64,000 nt of DNA from Archivesica marissinica (lineage: Eukaryota > Mollusca > Bivalvia > Venerida > Vesicomyidae). The notes beneath the pieces were generated by a model, which made no database searches, was not told the DNA's origin, and was given only the letters and a program-made list of their open reading frames with translations. A program made the translations under genes and the position numbers. This document shows, piece by piece, positions 25,319-36,509 of the stretch (position 1 is the stretch's first letter; each line of letters opens with the position of its first letter). The stretch covers positions 18,883,327 through 18,947,326 of the forward strand of contig CM026398.1 in NCBI GenBank assembly GCA_014843695.1, read 5' to 3'.

Positions 25319-25935
25319 CCTTGTATATTTATTGTTGCCCCCTCGTTAATCGGGGCAATTCCTCCACAAGTATATTAGTTTTGGAGGATAGTGCAAGATA
25401 CAGAAGATGACCCATTTCCAGAAGTAGCATTGGTTCGTTTACCAGCCCTGGTGTACACATGTATAGCACAGAATTCAGGGATCATTCTAGAGGGTGAAAT
25501 TGTTGCCCTAGGGACCCTGACTTCGCCTTCTGGGGGTCCCACTTCTCCCAAAAAACAAAAACAAATTATATTTTATTTATATTTTTGTTGTTTTTTATGA
25601 TTTTCAAACAAAATTTTGTCTGGTAAGATACACTGGCCCATTATAAAGTGCTCCTTCTATTCAAATGTTGTATTTAATGGTTGTACTCACTACTGTGCAT
25701 TTTAACCCTATTTTGCAGAAGTATATTAAAGAACACCATTTAAGGAAGCGATCACGCGCTTTCTCACTTCTCCCAAACATTTGGACCTAGAATGAACCCT
25801 GCAGATACATACGACCTCGGTTAATTTATTGTCCTGTTCAAAAGATTGTTACCGGTATGCTGTGGTTGGATGGGGATTCAAACTCGAGGCCCATTTGCAG
25901 TCCAAACTGTTGACAATTCGAATTGGTCCGCCCCC
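25319..25935 (-). mobile_element. Decayed SINE A split by MITE C
   Basis: Left part 25319-25470 (TTTTGGAGGATAGTGCA, CATTTCCAGAAG) and right part 25802-25935 (ACGACCTCGGTTAA, GATTCAAACTCGAGGCCC) are consecutive pieces of one old SINE A, separated by the element at 25476-25801. Confidence 0.7.
25476..25801 (+). mobile_element. MITE C, full length, inside SINE A
   Basis: CAGGGATCATTCTAGAGGG ... CCTAGAATGAACCCTG; TIR of about 13 bp. Confidence 0.88.
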
Positions 25936-26385
25936 TACCCTTTGATGGGAGGACACATGATGTCGATGTACATTATGATATACAAGCATGCTGTAATACT
26001 GGTACATTGACTATAAGTAAGGACTACCCCGAGGCATGTATATTGATTAGATGATGGTTTATGATGGTAGAGTTATGATTACTGGTTTGAGACTATCATA
26101 TGTACAATCTGGAGATAGCGGAATCACCGAGACTACCCCAGGGATGTAGGCCGATACGCTTTACCTGACTCATCCGTAAAATAGTGAAGACTCATTGTGT
26201 GTGTGTGTGTATATATAATTTATTATAGAGATATACACAAAATGCACTATTAGTCAATTAATGCCCTCAATTCTTTTGATCAAATTACAGTCATGGAGTA
26301 CATCTTTTTGGCATTTGCTTATTAATTTTTACATAGAAATGCACTAAATAATATGCATCGAGGTATTTTTAGCACAGTTATGAAA

Positions 26386-26662
26386 CAGGGATCAGTTTAG
26401 AGGGCGATGTGGGCGAAATTGTCGCCCTAGGGACCCTGACTTCGCCCTCTGGGGGCCCCACTTCTCCCTATAAAAAATATATATATGTAAGATAGATACA
26501 CTGGCCCATTATAAAGCACTCCTTCTATTCAAATGTTGTATTTAATGGTTGTACTGTGCATTTTAACCCTATTTTGCAGAAGTATATTAAAGAACACCAT
26601 TTAAGGAAGCGATCACGCGCTTTCTCACTTCTCCCAAAAATTCGGACCTAGAATGAACCCTG
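26386..26662 (+). mobile_element. MITE C, full length
   Basis: CAGGGATCAGTTTAGAGGGC ... CCTAGAATGAACCCTG, with the CTGGGGGCCCCACTTCTCCC block. Confidence 0.88.
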
Positions 26663-26934
26663 TGAAGTAGACAACATTATTAGCCGAGTCCCCTATTTTT
26701 CAATATTTTGAACATGACATAAGGAGCTTATGTGTCAAATTTTACCATTCTAACAAGCATTCAAAATAGCCTTATTTTCCCTTCTCAATGTGTGGTAGGT
26801 AAGTTGAATATCCTTTGTTTATTATTACAGCTAAAACCAAAGTTCTTTAAATGCATCTGTCTGTAGCAATACTTATTTTTTATGGAAGCAGTTCTTCAGA
26901 TAGACAAAGGAAACAATATTAGCCCTTCACCCAC

Positions 26935-27178
26935 CCACCCGGTCCAAATAGCACAGTGGTTGGCTTCTCACCAATGCAACACAGGTTAAATCCTTTGACC
27001 GGGAAGTATGTGAGATGGTACGGTGGTCACCAGATTGGACATATGGGTTTTCTCCGGGTACTCCGGTTTCCTCCCACATGAATGACCACATTTACGCTTT
27101 CATCCGTGCCAATGCGCGTGATTAATATAAGTTGTTAAAACTTGTTTCGCAATCATTGTACAATAAATAAAGTTTAAA
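26935..27178 (+). mobile_element. SINE B
   Basis: From AGCACAGTGGTTGGC through CCTCCCACATGAATGACC to CAATAAATAAAGTTTAAA. Confidence 0.82.
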
Positions 27179-27861
27179 CTACCCCCCTCCCCACCCCCCA
27201 CCCCCCACTCAAGTGCATTTTTTGATAACCTTCTGTATAGGACAAAATGGTCCAACTTCTGCACATTAATTTAACAATCTGTCCAATTAGGAAGTACAGA
27301 CAGTAAATATTTGTAAAGTATCATAATAATCCAATTACAAGCTTGTGTATATGAGGGGGGGGGATACCATATACTCTAGGATACAAATATGATGTTCAAG
27401 GCTTCCAGGGAGATATTAATATACAGATAATTAAAGTGACAGATGGCTGGCTCTTCAATAGGTTGTCACACCATCCGAGACATGTGGCAATGCACCACCA
27501 GGACCATTGCCATCTGTACAATTTTCACATTTTTTCTGCAATCTGAATCAATAGTTCACACATGACTGATTCACAGGAATGTTGCGGAACAGACTGCAAG
27601 CCCTATTGATCTTGTTCTATTACAGCCTTCTATTAATATTAAAACCAGTCAGACAGGAAGGTGCAAAACTTGAACATGAAATATCAATTCCTTGTATTGA
27701 TGTCTTCTATAACAGAAACATTGCGCTGATTAATTAATCATTAATAAAAATAATATGTCTAATTATTGTTTTGTTCGTACACAAAACAACATGGTAAACA
27801 TAAAAGTTAATAATTCATGTAACGATTTTTGTGAGTGATAAATAAAAATTGCTCACAATGT

Positions 27862-28112
27862 TTAAACTTCATTTATTTTACAACGATTGCGAAGCATGTT
27901 CTAACAACTTATATTAATCACTCTCGTTGGCGCGGATGAAAGTATTTATGTGGTCATTCGTGTGGGAGGAAACCGGAGTACCCGGTGAAAATCCACCTGT
28001 CTGATCTGGCGACCACGTACCATCTCGCATACTTCCCGGTCCGAGGATCGAACCCAGGTTGCATTGGTGAGAAGCGAGCGTGCTAACCACTGCTCCTAAT
28101 CGTGCCTATTTC
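27862..28112 (-). mobile_element. SINE B
   Basis: Full-length reverse copy; head reads CGAGGATCGAACCCAGGTTG. Confidence 0.85.
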
Positions 28113-28263
28113 ATGAAATGTCAGCCAAAAAATTACCGGTACTCTTTTTAAATGATTTCGTTTTAAATATTCAATTGGGATCATTATTTTTCCACCCACA
28201 CCTAAAAAATACTTTTTCAATTGGGGAACAGATGAATAACAGCAATTAAATTGCTTGAAAAAT

Positions 28264-28361
28264 TTGTGTTTAAGTTTATTTATCGTTGCTACCAGTTGCC
28301 CATATGAGCGACACCTCCTGATGAGATTAGTCATTTTAGATTTTTGGAGGGTAGTGCAATG
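28264..28361 (-). mobile_element. SINE A 3' end, truncated by the 23-bp array
   Basis: Ends at GGAGGGTAGTGCAATGG, where the minisatellite starts; the rest of the SINE is absent on the far side. Confidence 0.8.
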
Positions 28362-29418
28362 GAAAAAAACCTGTGTTGCTTAAGAGAAAATACCTGTGTT
28401 GCTTAAAAGAAAATACCTGTGTTGCTTAAAAGAAAATACCTGTGTTGCTTAAGAGAAAATACCTGTGTTGCTTAAGAGAAAATACCTGTGTTGCTTAAAA
28501 GAAAATACCTGTGTTGCTTAAGAGAAAATACCTGTGTTGCTTAAGAGAAAATACCTGTGTTGCTTAAGAGAAAATACCTGTGTTGCTTAAAAGAAAATAC
28601 CTGTGTTGCTTAAAAGAAAATACCTGTGTTGCTTAAAAGTTAAGAGAAAAAACCTGTGTTGCTTAAGAAATAAAACCTGTGTTGCTTAAGAAATAAAACC
28701 TGTGTTGCTTAAGAAATAAAACCTGTGTTGCTTAAGAAATAAAACCTGTGTTGCTTAAGAAATAAAACCTGTGTTGCTCTTAAGAAATAAAACCTGTGTT
28801 GCTTAAGAAATAAAACCTGTGTTGCTTAAGAAATAAAACCTGTGTTGCTTAAGAAATAAAACCTGTGTTGCTCTTAAGAAATAAAACCTGTGTTGCTTAA
28901 GAAATAAAACCTGTGTTGCTTAAGAAATAAAACCTGTGTTGCTTAAGAAATAAAACCTGTGTTGCTCTTAAGAAATAAAACCTGTGTTGCTTAAGAAATA
29001 AAACCTGTGTTGCTTAAGAAATAAAACCTGTGTTGCTTAAGAAATAAAACCTGTGTTGCTCTTAAGAAATAAAACCTGTGTTGCTTAAGAAATAAAACCT
29101 GTGTTGCTTAAGAAATAAAACCTGTGTTGCTCTTAAGAAAAAAAACCTGTGTTGCTTAAGAGAAAAAACCTGTGTTGCGGGAAAAAACTGTGTTGCTTAA
29201 GAAAAAAAACCTGTGTTGCTTAAGAAAAAAAACCTGTGTTGCTTAAGAAAAAAAACCTGTGTTGCTTAAGAAAAAAACCTGTGTTGCTTAAGAAAAAAAA
29301 CCTGTGTTGCTTAAGAAAAAAAACCTGTGTTGCTTAAGAAAAAAAACCTGTGTTGCTTAAGAAAAAAAACCTGTGTTGCTTAAGGAAAAAAACCTGTGTT
29401 GTTTGAGAAAAAAAACCT
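28362..29418. repeat. 23-bp minisatellite, about 45 units, with 94-bp higher-order period
   Basis: Unit CCTGTGTTGCTTAAG plus an A-rich spacer in three successive forms: AGAAAATA (left), AAATAAAA (middle) and AAAAAAAA (right). A CT insertion giving GCTCTTAAG recurs at about 28777, 28871, 28965 and 29059, exactly every 94 bp (four units plus two bases), then at 29130. It abuts a truncated SINE A at its left edge. Confidence 0.95.
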
Positions 29419-29898
29419 GAGTCATAATAATGCTTCAAATATTTCGCTTATGATTATTAACTTTACAAACAATTTATACACAATTTGGAATATTTACTTT
29501 AGTACCATTTAAAGATCAGCCGTTCATTTCCTACTTAATTTATTGCCACATTTCACAGCCCATAAAATGACCACAAGATTTATTAGGCCAATGATCCTGT
29601 ACAAGATCAAACTTGGTTAATGAAATTAGATGTATAGCCTGTCAAGTGGGTATACCTACAATTTGATAGCTATTACCTAAGGATCCAAATTAAAGTCACT
29701 CATATGGGACAGATTTTCAGTCTATGAAAATGATCAGATATTTATAACATGTCAATATTCAGACTACGTTTTGGTTTCAGGGGACATATCGGAACAAAAG
29801 TTTTCGAAATGTGGTTATAGACAGCTGCAATTTCATTGCAATAGAATTGATGCAAATGCATACAATTTTTTATATTTAAGCTTTTAATAATGACAGAC

Positions 29899-30148
29899 GT
29901 TTGGGCTGTCCGATTTGCGCAGTGGTTAGCGCGCTCACTTCTCACCAATGCAACTAGGGTTCGATCCTCGGACTGGGAAGTATGTGAGATGGTACGATGG
30001 TCGCCAGATCGGACAGGTGCGTTTTCTCCGGGTACTCTGGTTTCCTCCCACACGAATGACCACATATACGCTTTCATCTGCGCCAACGAGAGTGATTAAT
30101 ATAAGTTGTTAGAACTTGCTTCGCAATCGTTGTAAAATAAATAAAGTT
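29899..30148 (+). mobile_element. SINE B, full length with target-site duplication
   Basis: Best SINE B reference: A-box region GCGCAGTGGTTAGCGCGC, B box GGTTCGATCC, body GTGAGATGGTACGATGGTCG, tail AAATAAATAAAGTT. Flanked by TAATGACAGAC at 29888-29898 and 30149-30159. Confidence 0.92.
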
Positions 30149-30774
30149 TAATGACAGACATAATAAGAAATTAAAGTGCTTACAACCGTCATTTTTACTT
30201 ATTACATTATTCAGATTTTTATGCATAATTTGGTCTGCCCACAATAAGTATATGCAAATTACCTCCATTTATGAAAATTTATTTACAAAATTGTCATTAA
30301 CTTTCTAAATTGTGGTTACTAAAGTCAATTAACGTTGTAAATGTAGTGTTATTTTTCCATTTGCAGTTAATAGGCAGAATGAAGCCATAAACAAGAAAGA
30401 AATGTAGGTTCAAAGAAGACAGTGATAGCTCTACTGTGTAAATATTTTCAACAATATCTGAAAATCACCTCCAAAGGACATGAAGATCAACAAAAAATAT
30501 AACTGATTCAATCAGGCACAAATAATTATTATCAAAACATATGATAGATAATATCCCACAGATCCACTATAGCACAGTATTTAATCAGGGTTCATTCATT
30601 CCAAGGGGGTCTGATTAAGGACATGATCCATGCCCAAATATTTGATAAATCAGCAGGGATACTTAAACTATTGTTTGATCCTCCAAAGTGTGAAAGCAGC
30701 CATTGTTATCAAGCTATCAACTATTCAAATGCTGCAATCACAGTTTTAATAAATTGCTCAAATGCATGATAGCA

Positions 30775-31070
30775 CAGACGGATCTGTAGTCCAGTGGTAA
30801 CACGCTGGACTGGTAATCCAGGGATTGCAGGTTCGATCCCCCCATCTGACCCTAATAAAATTAACAGTCTTTCAGATGGGACGTTAAACCGAGGTCTTGT
30901 GTCGGTGTTGTACACCGTGCACGTAAAAGAACCAGAGGAGACTCTGGAATGGGTCTCTGTCTGTATCATTACACTATCATTCAAAATCTAAAATGACTAA
31001 TCTCTTCAGGAGGCGTCGCTCATATGGGCAACCGGTAGCGACGATAAATAAACGTAAAACACACAAACAC
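30775..31070 (+). mobile_element. SINE A, full length
   Basis: Complete from GACGGATCTGTAGTCCAG to ACGTAAAACACACAAACAC; a good family reference copy. Confidence 0.9.
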
Positions 31071-31122
31071 GCATAATGGCAAGAAATGATCTGTTTTACT
31101 TTTCTTAACGGTTGAACTTTGA

Positions 31123-31368
31123 TTAACCCATTTCATTCTGGATACATTTAAAGGCTTTTGCAAACAACATAGATCCAGATCAGCCGCAGCGTGACACTGT
31201 GTGCTGATCAGGATCTATGTTGTTTGCTACATAGCCAAGTGTCTCAGCAAGGTCATCTGAATAGCAAACAGCATAGAGCAATATCAGACGGAACATTCCG
31301 TGGCGGCCAATCTGGCTCTATGTTCTTTGCAAATACTGTTTGAACGGTATCCAGAATCAAATGAATTA
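31123..31368. mobile_element. MITE with TTAA ends and CCCATTTCATTCTGGATAC inverted repeats
   Basis: TIRs TTCATTCTGGATAC and GTATCCAGAATCAAATGAA inside TTAA duplications. The internal stems match those of MITE D although the termini differ. Confidence 0.85.
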
Positions 31369-31658
31369 ATCATGATAGGACTACTCTAGTATGACTTTAT
31401 GGTATACAAGTCAAAGTTAAGTCAAAGTTTTTATTGGCATAAAACAAGAACCATCACTCAGTCTGTGGGAAATCAAGATTTTTTAAACTGACCTCTGCTA
31501 TAATTCCAATGTGAACACTTCAATATAGGATCAATGGATTTAATGATTAACTGATTATCAATCAGGTCCATGAACCGATTGCAAATTATTTAGATAGACA
31601 ACCAGTCGATTCCGCTTGCTTCTATACTTTGGTAGTTTTGGCTTCTGTTGAATAAAGC

Positions 31659-31899
31659 TTAACCCTTTCAACACCATAGACCTCTAAATAGGCTTACAAA
31701 AAGTGTAGATCCAGATGAGCCGGCTCGTGACAAGCCGTCTCATCAGGATCTGCATTTTTTGCCAGTAATATTACTATTTTTAGACATAATTACCCATTTT
31801 GATAAATGAACTTGTCCAAATGTGATTTTCTGATTCATTTATTGGTTTAAGAATATCATGGATCAGTCCATGTGAGTTACTTGGTGTTGAATGGGTTAA
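31659..31899 (+). mobile_element. MITE A
   Basis: Nearly identical to the 20478 copy, sharing CCATGTGAGTTACTTGG and GAACTTGTCC, so both belong to one subfamily. Confidence 0.92.
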
Positions 31900-32318
31900 T
31901 TTAATAAGTTGTATTTTTGAACAGAATTTATTTTTGTACTACTATCAGTCAGTATAAATGGAAATCATTTTCGTCTAAATTTATTTTCATAATTGCAGCA
32001 ACAGTGAAAGTAAACTATAAATAACTAATTTATTTTGTGCGTCATATTTTCCCCGCAAGTGTCAGAATTTCGTGCAACACAAAGCATTAGTATATGTAGC
32101 TGATTGCCAGTCCAAATTTAAATCGGTATTCTGTTTTTCCAAACATCGGAGAAATCGATGTTCAAACCACTGTTGTCGTCTTAACGCATGACGATCAGCC
32201 GATTCCGATTGCTGATTCAGTTATTCTGTTATAATCTCGATCACTGGGCACCATAATAGAAGGTCGGAATCATCATAGGCTTAAAGTGACCAAGCAAAGA
32301 AAGAGCGGAAAAGTTAGT

Positions 32319-32393
32319 GACCCGACGTGGGACTCGAACCCACGACCTCCCGAACACTAGTCGGACAGCTCTACCAACTGAGCTAGCCGGGCC
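32319..32393 (-). tRNA. tRNA-like sequence, anticodon AGT (Thr), possible pseudogene or SINE head
   Basis: Minus strand folds as a cloverleaf: acceptor GCCCGGC pairs with GTCGGGT allowing GU pairs, D arm GCTC...GAGC, T arm GTGGG-TTCGAGT-CCCAC, anticodon stem TCCGA/TCGGG with loop CTAGTGT. The body resembles tRNA-Lys rather than Thr, there is one extra base between D and anticodon arms, and position 38 is T. No intron; no T-rich terminator directly downstream. Either a mutated tRNA or the head of a single SINE copy. Confidence 0.45.
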
Positions 32394-32877
32394 GCTGTTC
32401 TACCCACGCCGAAATACACTACAGGCTGAAACCTAAACATGTGCAGCAATACTTTTGTTTCAGTGAGCAAATGAAGTGTTGATATAAAGGGAAGTAACTT
32501 TGTAGGATGTTTAGCTAAAGGGAAGTAACTTTTAGGTTATGTTTAGCTTCACATCAACATGTGCAGTTTCTCATATGTGGTTATTTTAATTCAATCATCT
32601 ATTAGATAGGAAATATACCAAATTCATTGATACCCACTTTACACCGTTGTAAAAGTGCTCAATTAAGCTCATAAAGTGTCTCACTTTGTTGTATTATTAA
32701 GGAAGTCATTTTCAAACTCTGATTGGCCATAAAAGGAGAAATAAAATTTGGAATGCAGACAAAGGTGACCGCAGGTACTTTATCAAATCTAGTCATAACA
32801 GATACCATTAATGACCAACATAAAGGACAGGCTAGCGGTGTTACTGAAACAAAAATGGAGAAGTGTGTTATATCTTT

Positions 32878-33185
32878 AAAAATTATACCTAAGGTCATAC
32901 AATATACCTGTCTGACAAAATTATACCTAAGGTCATACAATATACCTGTCTGACAAAATTATACCTAAGGTCATACAATATACCTGTCTGACAAAATTAT
33001 ACCTAAGGTCATACAATATACCTGTCTGACAAAATTATACCTAAGGTCATACAATATACCTGTCTGACAAAATTATACCTAAGGTCATACAATATACCTG
33101 TCTGACAAAATTATACCTAAGGTCATACAATATACCTGTCTGACAAAATTATACCTAAGGTCATACAATATACCTGTCTGACAAA
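32878..33185. repeat. 38-bp minisatellite, about 8 units
   Basis: Unit ACAAAATTATACCTAAGG + TCATACAATATACCTGTCTG, virtually identical copies, indicating recent expansion. Confidence 0.95.
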
Positions 33186-33531
33186 TGAGATCACATTATC
33201 ATGAATACATTGTAGTTATGTTAGTTAATTAGTTTACACAAATTTCTTTTAGCTCAATTACAATACAATTTCTTACAAAACTAGATAAATCGATGCCGAG
33301 AACTCATGGAATCCATTGGCGTGAGGGAGAGAGAAGAGGCACTGTGGATTTAAGGGTTTTGCCTAGGGATACCACCACTGTGATTCTGCCACATCAGGGT
33401 TCAGACTTAAGATCTAAGGATCGGGTCCACTTGTATTGGTGAGAAGCCAGTGTACTGTCGACAGGCTTAGTATGCTAATAATTCGGGGTAGAATGTGGAG
33501 ATTTTTTATGGACGTTTTTACCACTCACTTA

Positions 33532-33612
33532 TAAGATCGTCACGAGCCGGCTCATCTGGATCTACACTTTTTTGTAAGCCAATTTAGAGGTCTGTGGTGT
33601 TGAAAGGGTTAA
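33532..33612 (-). mobile_element. MITE A, right end only
   Basis: From GATCGTCACGAGCCGGC to TTGAAAGGGTTAA. Confidence 0.8.
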
Positions 33613-34254
33613 TGTAAATGCCAAAAAATTATTATGAAAAATGTTGAATAATTACGGTATATGCAAACATGAATAGTTTCTGAATGTAGTAACGGTGAGA
33701 AAATAATATATACATGTAATTATTGATATTGTATTTGTATAATATGCATTTGGAAAAATAAATGACAAAACAAAGAAAGACACAGAAATATCACAGGTGA
33801 TGAATGCCCCAAAGCTTATAGCCGAAGAAGTTACAGTCTGGACCGGAAATATTGACTCGGACTGACAGACACACAGTACAAAAAAACTATATGCCACCCT
33901 TCTGGGGAGTGGGGGGGTAAAAAAAAAAAGAAACATGTATGTTAATTACATACCACCTGTCAGGGACAAGATATAGAACTTTAAATGTGTTCCAGTCATA
34001 CAGATGAGTGACAGTAATGACATACAGTTATAATTTATTCAGCAGGTGCTCAATAGAATCATCCAAAATTAAATACATAAAAGCGTGACCTTCAAAAAAA
34101 AAAATACAAATTGAAATAATTCTATTCTAATATTGCTATACAGTCATTAAATAAATGATTGTATGTTATACGGTATGCATCATTTTAAGTTACATTGTAC
34201 AATATATATTCTGATTTAGTACACGAGTACCCAGCGCAAAAGTATATTTAGCGG

Positions 34255-34700
34255 TTGTTGGGTGTTTCGTCAAACTACAAATTCGTCAAACTTACTATTG
34301 TGTATAAAACAGGTAGTTGTTTCGTCAACCTTATTTATATAGTAGTTTATTGTTATGGTCGCGGAGGTGCAATTAATTGGATCATAATTTCATTTTGATT
34401 ATAATTGCAGTTATAACGATAGAGCGCATTTATTTGTAAGCAAACAATATTCAAATTTATTTTAAATTTATTTATTGTAAAACAAACACATTTAGTGAAC
34501 TAAATTAAAGAGACTACGTTTTCAAATCATCATCATGAATACACAATCCCACTTGATATTGGGTTACTCAAATCAATAGTATTCTATAGTATTGAGCTAT
34601 AACCATTAAAAGGTACTGTATTATCAGATTGACGAAACATCCAGTCCAGGTAGTACATAACACCAGTTTGACGAAACCGTAGGATGACGAAAGCTCCGTA
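34255..34700. mobile_element. Possible inverted-repeat element with TTTCGTCAAACT ends
   Basis: Left GGTGTTTCGTCAAACTAC and ATTCGTCAAACTTAC; right ATTGACGAAACATCC and AGTTTGACGAAACCG. The arms face each other over about 440 bp of AT-rich sequence with no coding capacity. Confidence 0.5.
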
Positions 34701-36034
34701 AATCTATTTAGCTACATAATATAATTATAATGTCATAAATAAAGTAAAGTGTATGCCATATAATTCACCTCAGGAACAAGTCAGGGTATTTTTCAGTTAG
34801 CCTCCTAGAAAATGTTGCTAACTTACGGTGACTGATCAAAGAGGCAGTAAGGCAGTACATATTGGTGAAAGCAGGGGCGTAGCCAGGAGGCAAATTATGT
34901 GCAGGCCCGGGTAAAGAATGCTGAGTGAGCGTAACGAACGAGGTTGCTAGGGGGGTCCGGGGGCATGCACCCCCTGAATATTTTGGTTTTTAGGATGCAA
35001 TTTCCAGCATTCTGCTGCATTTAAAAATTCGGACATGTTTTTATAACAAATAAACATGATATATATACCGTTATATTTTTTTTGTGTCAAAATGATGTGC
35101 AGGCCCGGGCCTTTTGGCTAGAAAGGCCAGAGCTCATTCTGCTCTATAAAGAAATAAATACAATGCAAAATTGGGAGAATACTGAAAGCTATTAAAATTT
35201 AGCACTTGGATTGCTATTGGTTACTAAATATACTATGATCCTATCCAATAATCATAGTTTTTTGTTGAGAAATCGGGCCCCTGGTGTCTAAATATCGAGT
35301 TGATTGAAATTCCATCTTTACCACGCCACCTACAGAAACTCCTCCGATTGTCTTTTACAATATAATTTTATATATTTAATTTACGTGGCAGTGACTCAGA
35401 TTACATACTCCTATTATATATATGGTAATAGTTGACCAAAATGCTCAGACCATGTCTCTTTATATGAAAACGTTTCTTATGGAGGTCTGTGCACCAAGTG
35501 CTCGTTAACCGTTGGAGCCTGTCCATGAATGGTGTTGTTCGGTAAACTGCCCGTTGCTCAAATGAGTGGGGCTCGAACCTGTGTCCATCAGTGATAATAG
35601 GTTACAGTGGTATACAAGTCGGCGACATAACCACTTGACTATGGAGACATCACCATTTGAATGTTGTTTAATAAGTTAGGTAAGAAACACACTGAATGTG
35701 GACAATTACAACACACTGAAAAGGGGATTGATAGTTTCCAATTTGTCAAACTCCATATGGGGATTTGAACTTCCTGGACAGGCTTATTCGACCTACGTGG
35801 CTAAACAGCACTAGGCAATGTGTGCGAGTTACCTTGCTCAAGGACCCTATATACATGATGTTCATAAAAATAGGCGTCTCATAGGTCAGAAATGGCTGGC
35901 CCTTTAAATAGGGGTGACACTATTATAAACAAACACTTTTTTACTTTTATACACATACCGTGTCCAAACCTCAAATCCGCGACCCACTCGATGATGAATC
36001 TATTAATTGTCAAAATTAAAGGAAGAATATTATA

Positions 36035-36265
36035 GTTTATACAAATTTATTTTAGCTTGATTGCGAAACAAGTTCTTTCAACTTATATTTATCACTTGAG
36101 ACCTCATTCCTGATGGAATCCATCGCCACGAGGGAGAGAGAAGAGGCAATGTGGAATTTAAATGCCTTGCCTAAGGGCACAAACGGCTCCAGCGGGGCTC
36201 AAACTCCAGACCTATCGCACCTGAAGTGAATGCGCATCCACTGCGCTATCAAGACTTCCACTAAT
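36035..36265 (-). mobile_element. SINE C, full length with 9-bp target-site duplication
   Basis: Duplicated AATATTATA at 36026-36034 and 36266-36274. It lies about 45 bp downstream (in gene sense) of the NUAK first coding exon donor. Confidence 0.92.
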
Positions 36266-36311
36266 AATATTATACTAGTATCACTGAATTAAATATTAGA
36301 AAATATATTAC

Positions 36312-36509
36312 CTGTTCCCCTGTAGAGCGCTCCTCAGCAAGCTTCACTTTCCCATAGGTACCTTCACCAAGTGTCTTTTTCAATTCAAACCTATTTTTAA
36401 GGTTATGTTTATGTCCTGCAGACTTATTAAGTCCAGCTATAAGCTCATCAGGGATCATGATCTCCATGTCCCTTACTGACCGTGCTGGCATGCTTTTCAT
36501 TATAACCAT
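36312..36509 (-). CDS. NUAK1: NUAK-family Ser/Thr kinase, first coding exon (N-terminal tail and glycine-rich loop)
   Basis: First coding exon of an AMPK-related kinase of the NUAK family (cytosolic and nuclear kinase, activated by LKB1 in studied animals, acting on myosin phosphatase and cell adhesion). The minus strand gives 66 codons from the first in-frame ATG (36509); an in-frame stop lies eleven codons upstream, and Met4, Met7 and Met15 are alternative starts. Residues 33-38 read HKHNLK, a signature just before the kinase domain in vertebrate NUAK1/2. They are followed by FELKKTLGEGTYGKVKLA with the ATP-binding loop GEGTYGKV at 48-55. The exon ends in phase 0 at GAACAG with donor GTAATA. 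It joins in frame to the exon at 18827-18947, rebuilding the contiguous beta1-alphaC region. The tail is shorter than in human NUAK1. NUAK1 versus NUAK2 cannot be decided, since invertebrates usually have one NUAK; the symbol marks the family. Confidence 0.88.

Larger units (their letters stand above)
18948..36311 (-). other. NUAK intron between first and second coding exons (17.4 kb)
   Basis: Phase-0 intron. It contains two large minisatellites (21.5-22.5 and 28.4-29.4 kb), a 38-bp array, several SINEs and MITEs, a tRNA-like sequence at 32.3 kb and an inverted-repeat element at 34.26-34.7 kb. No open frame resembling a host exon was seen. Stretches such as 22900-24140 and 29420-29880 hold nothing I recognise beyond a decayed SINE C near 23228-23370; another decayed SINE C lies near 33240-33430. 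Confidence 0.75.

Noticed and set aside
28362..29418. CRISPR-like regular repeats
   Set aside because: The units are directly tandem without unique spacers and the DNA is animal.
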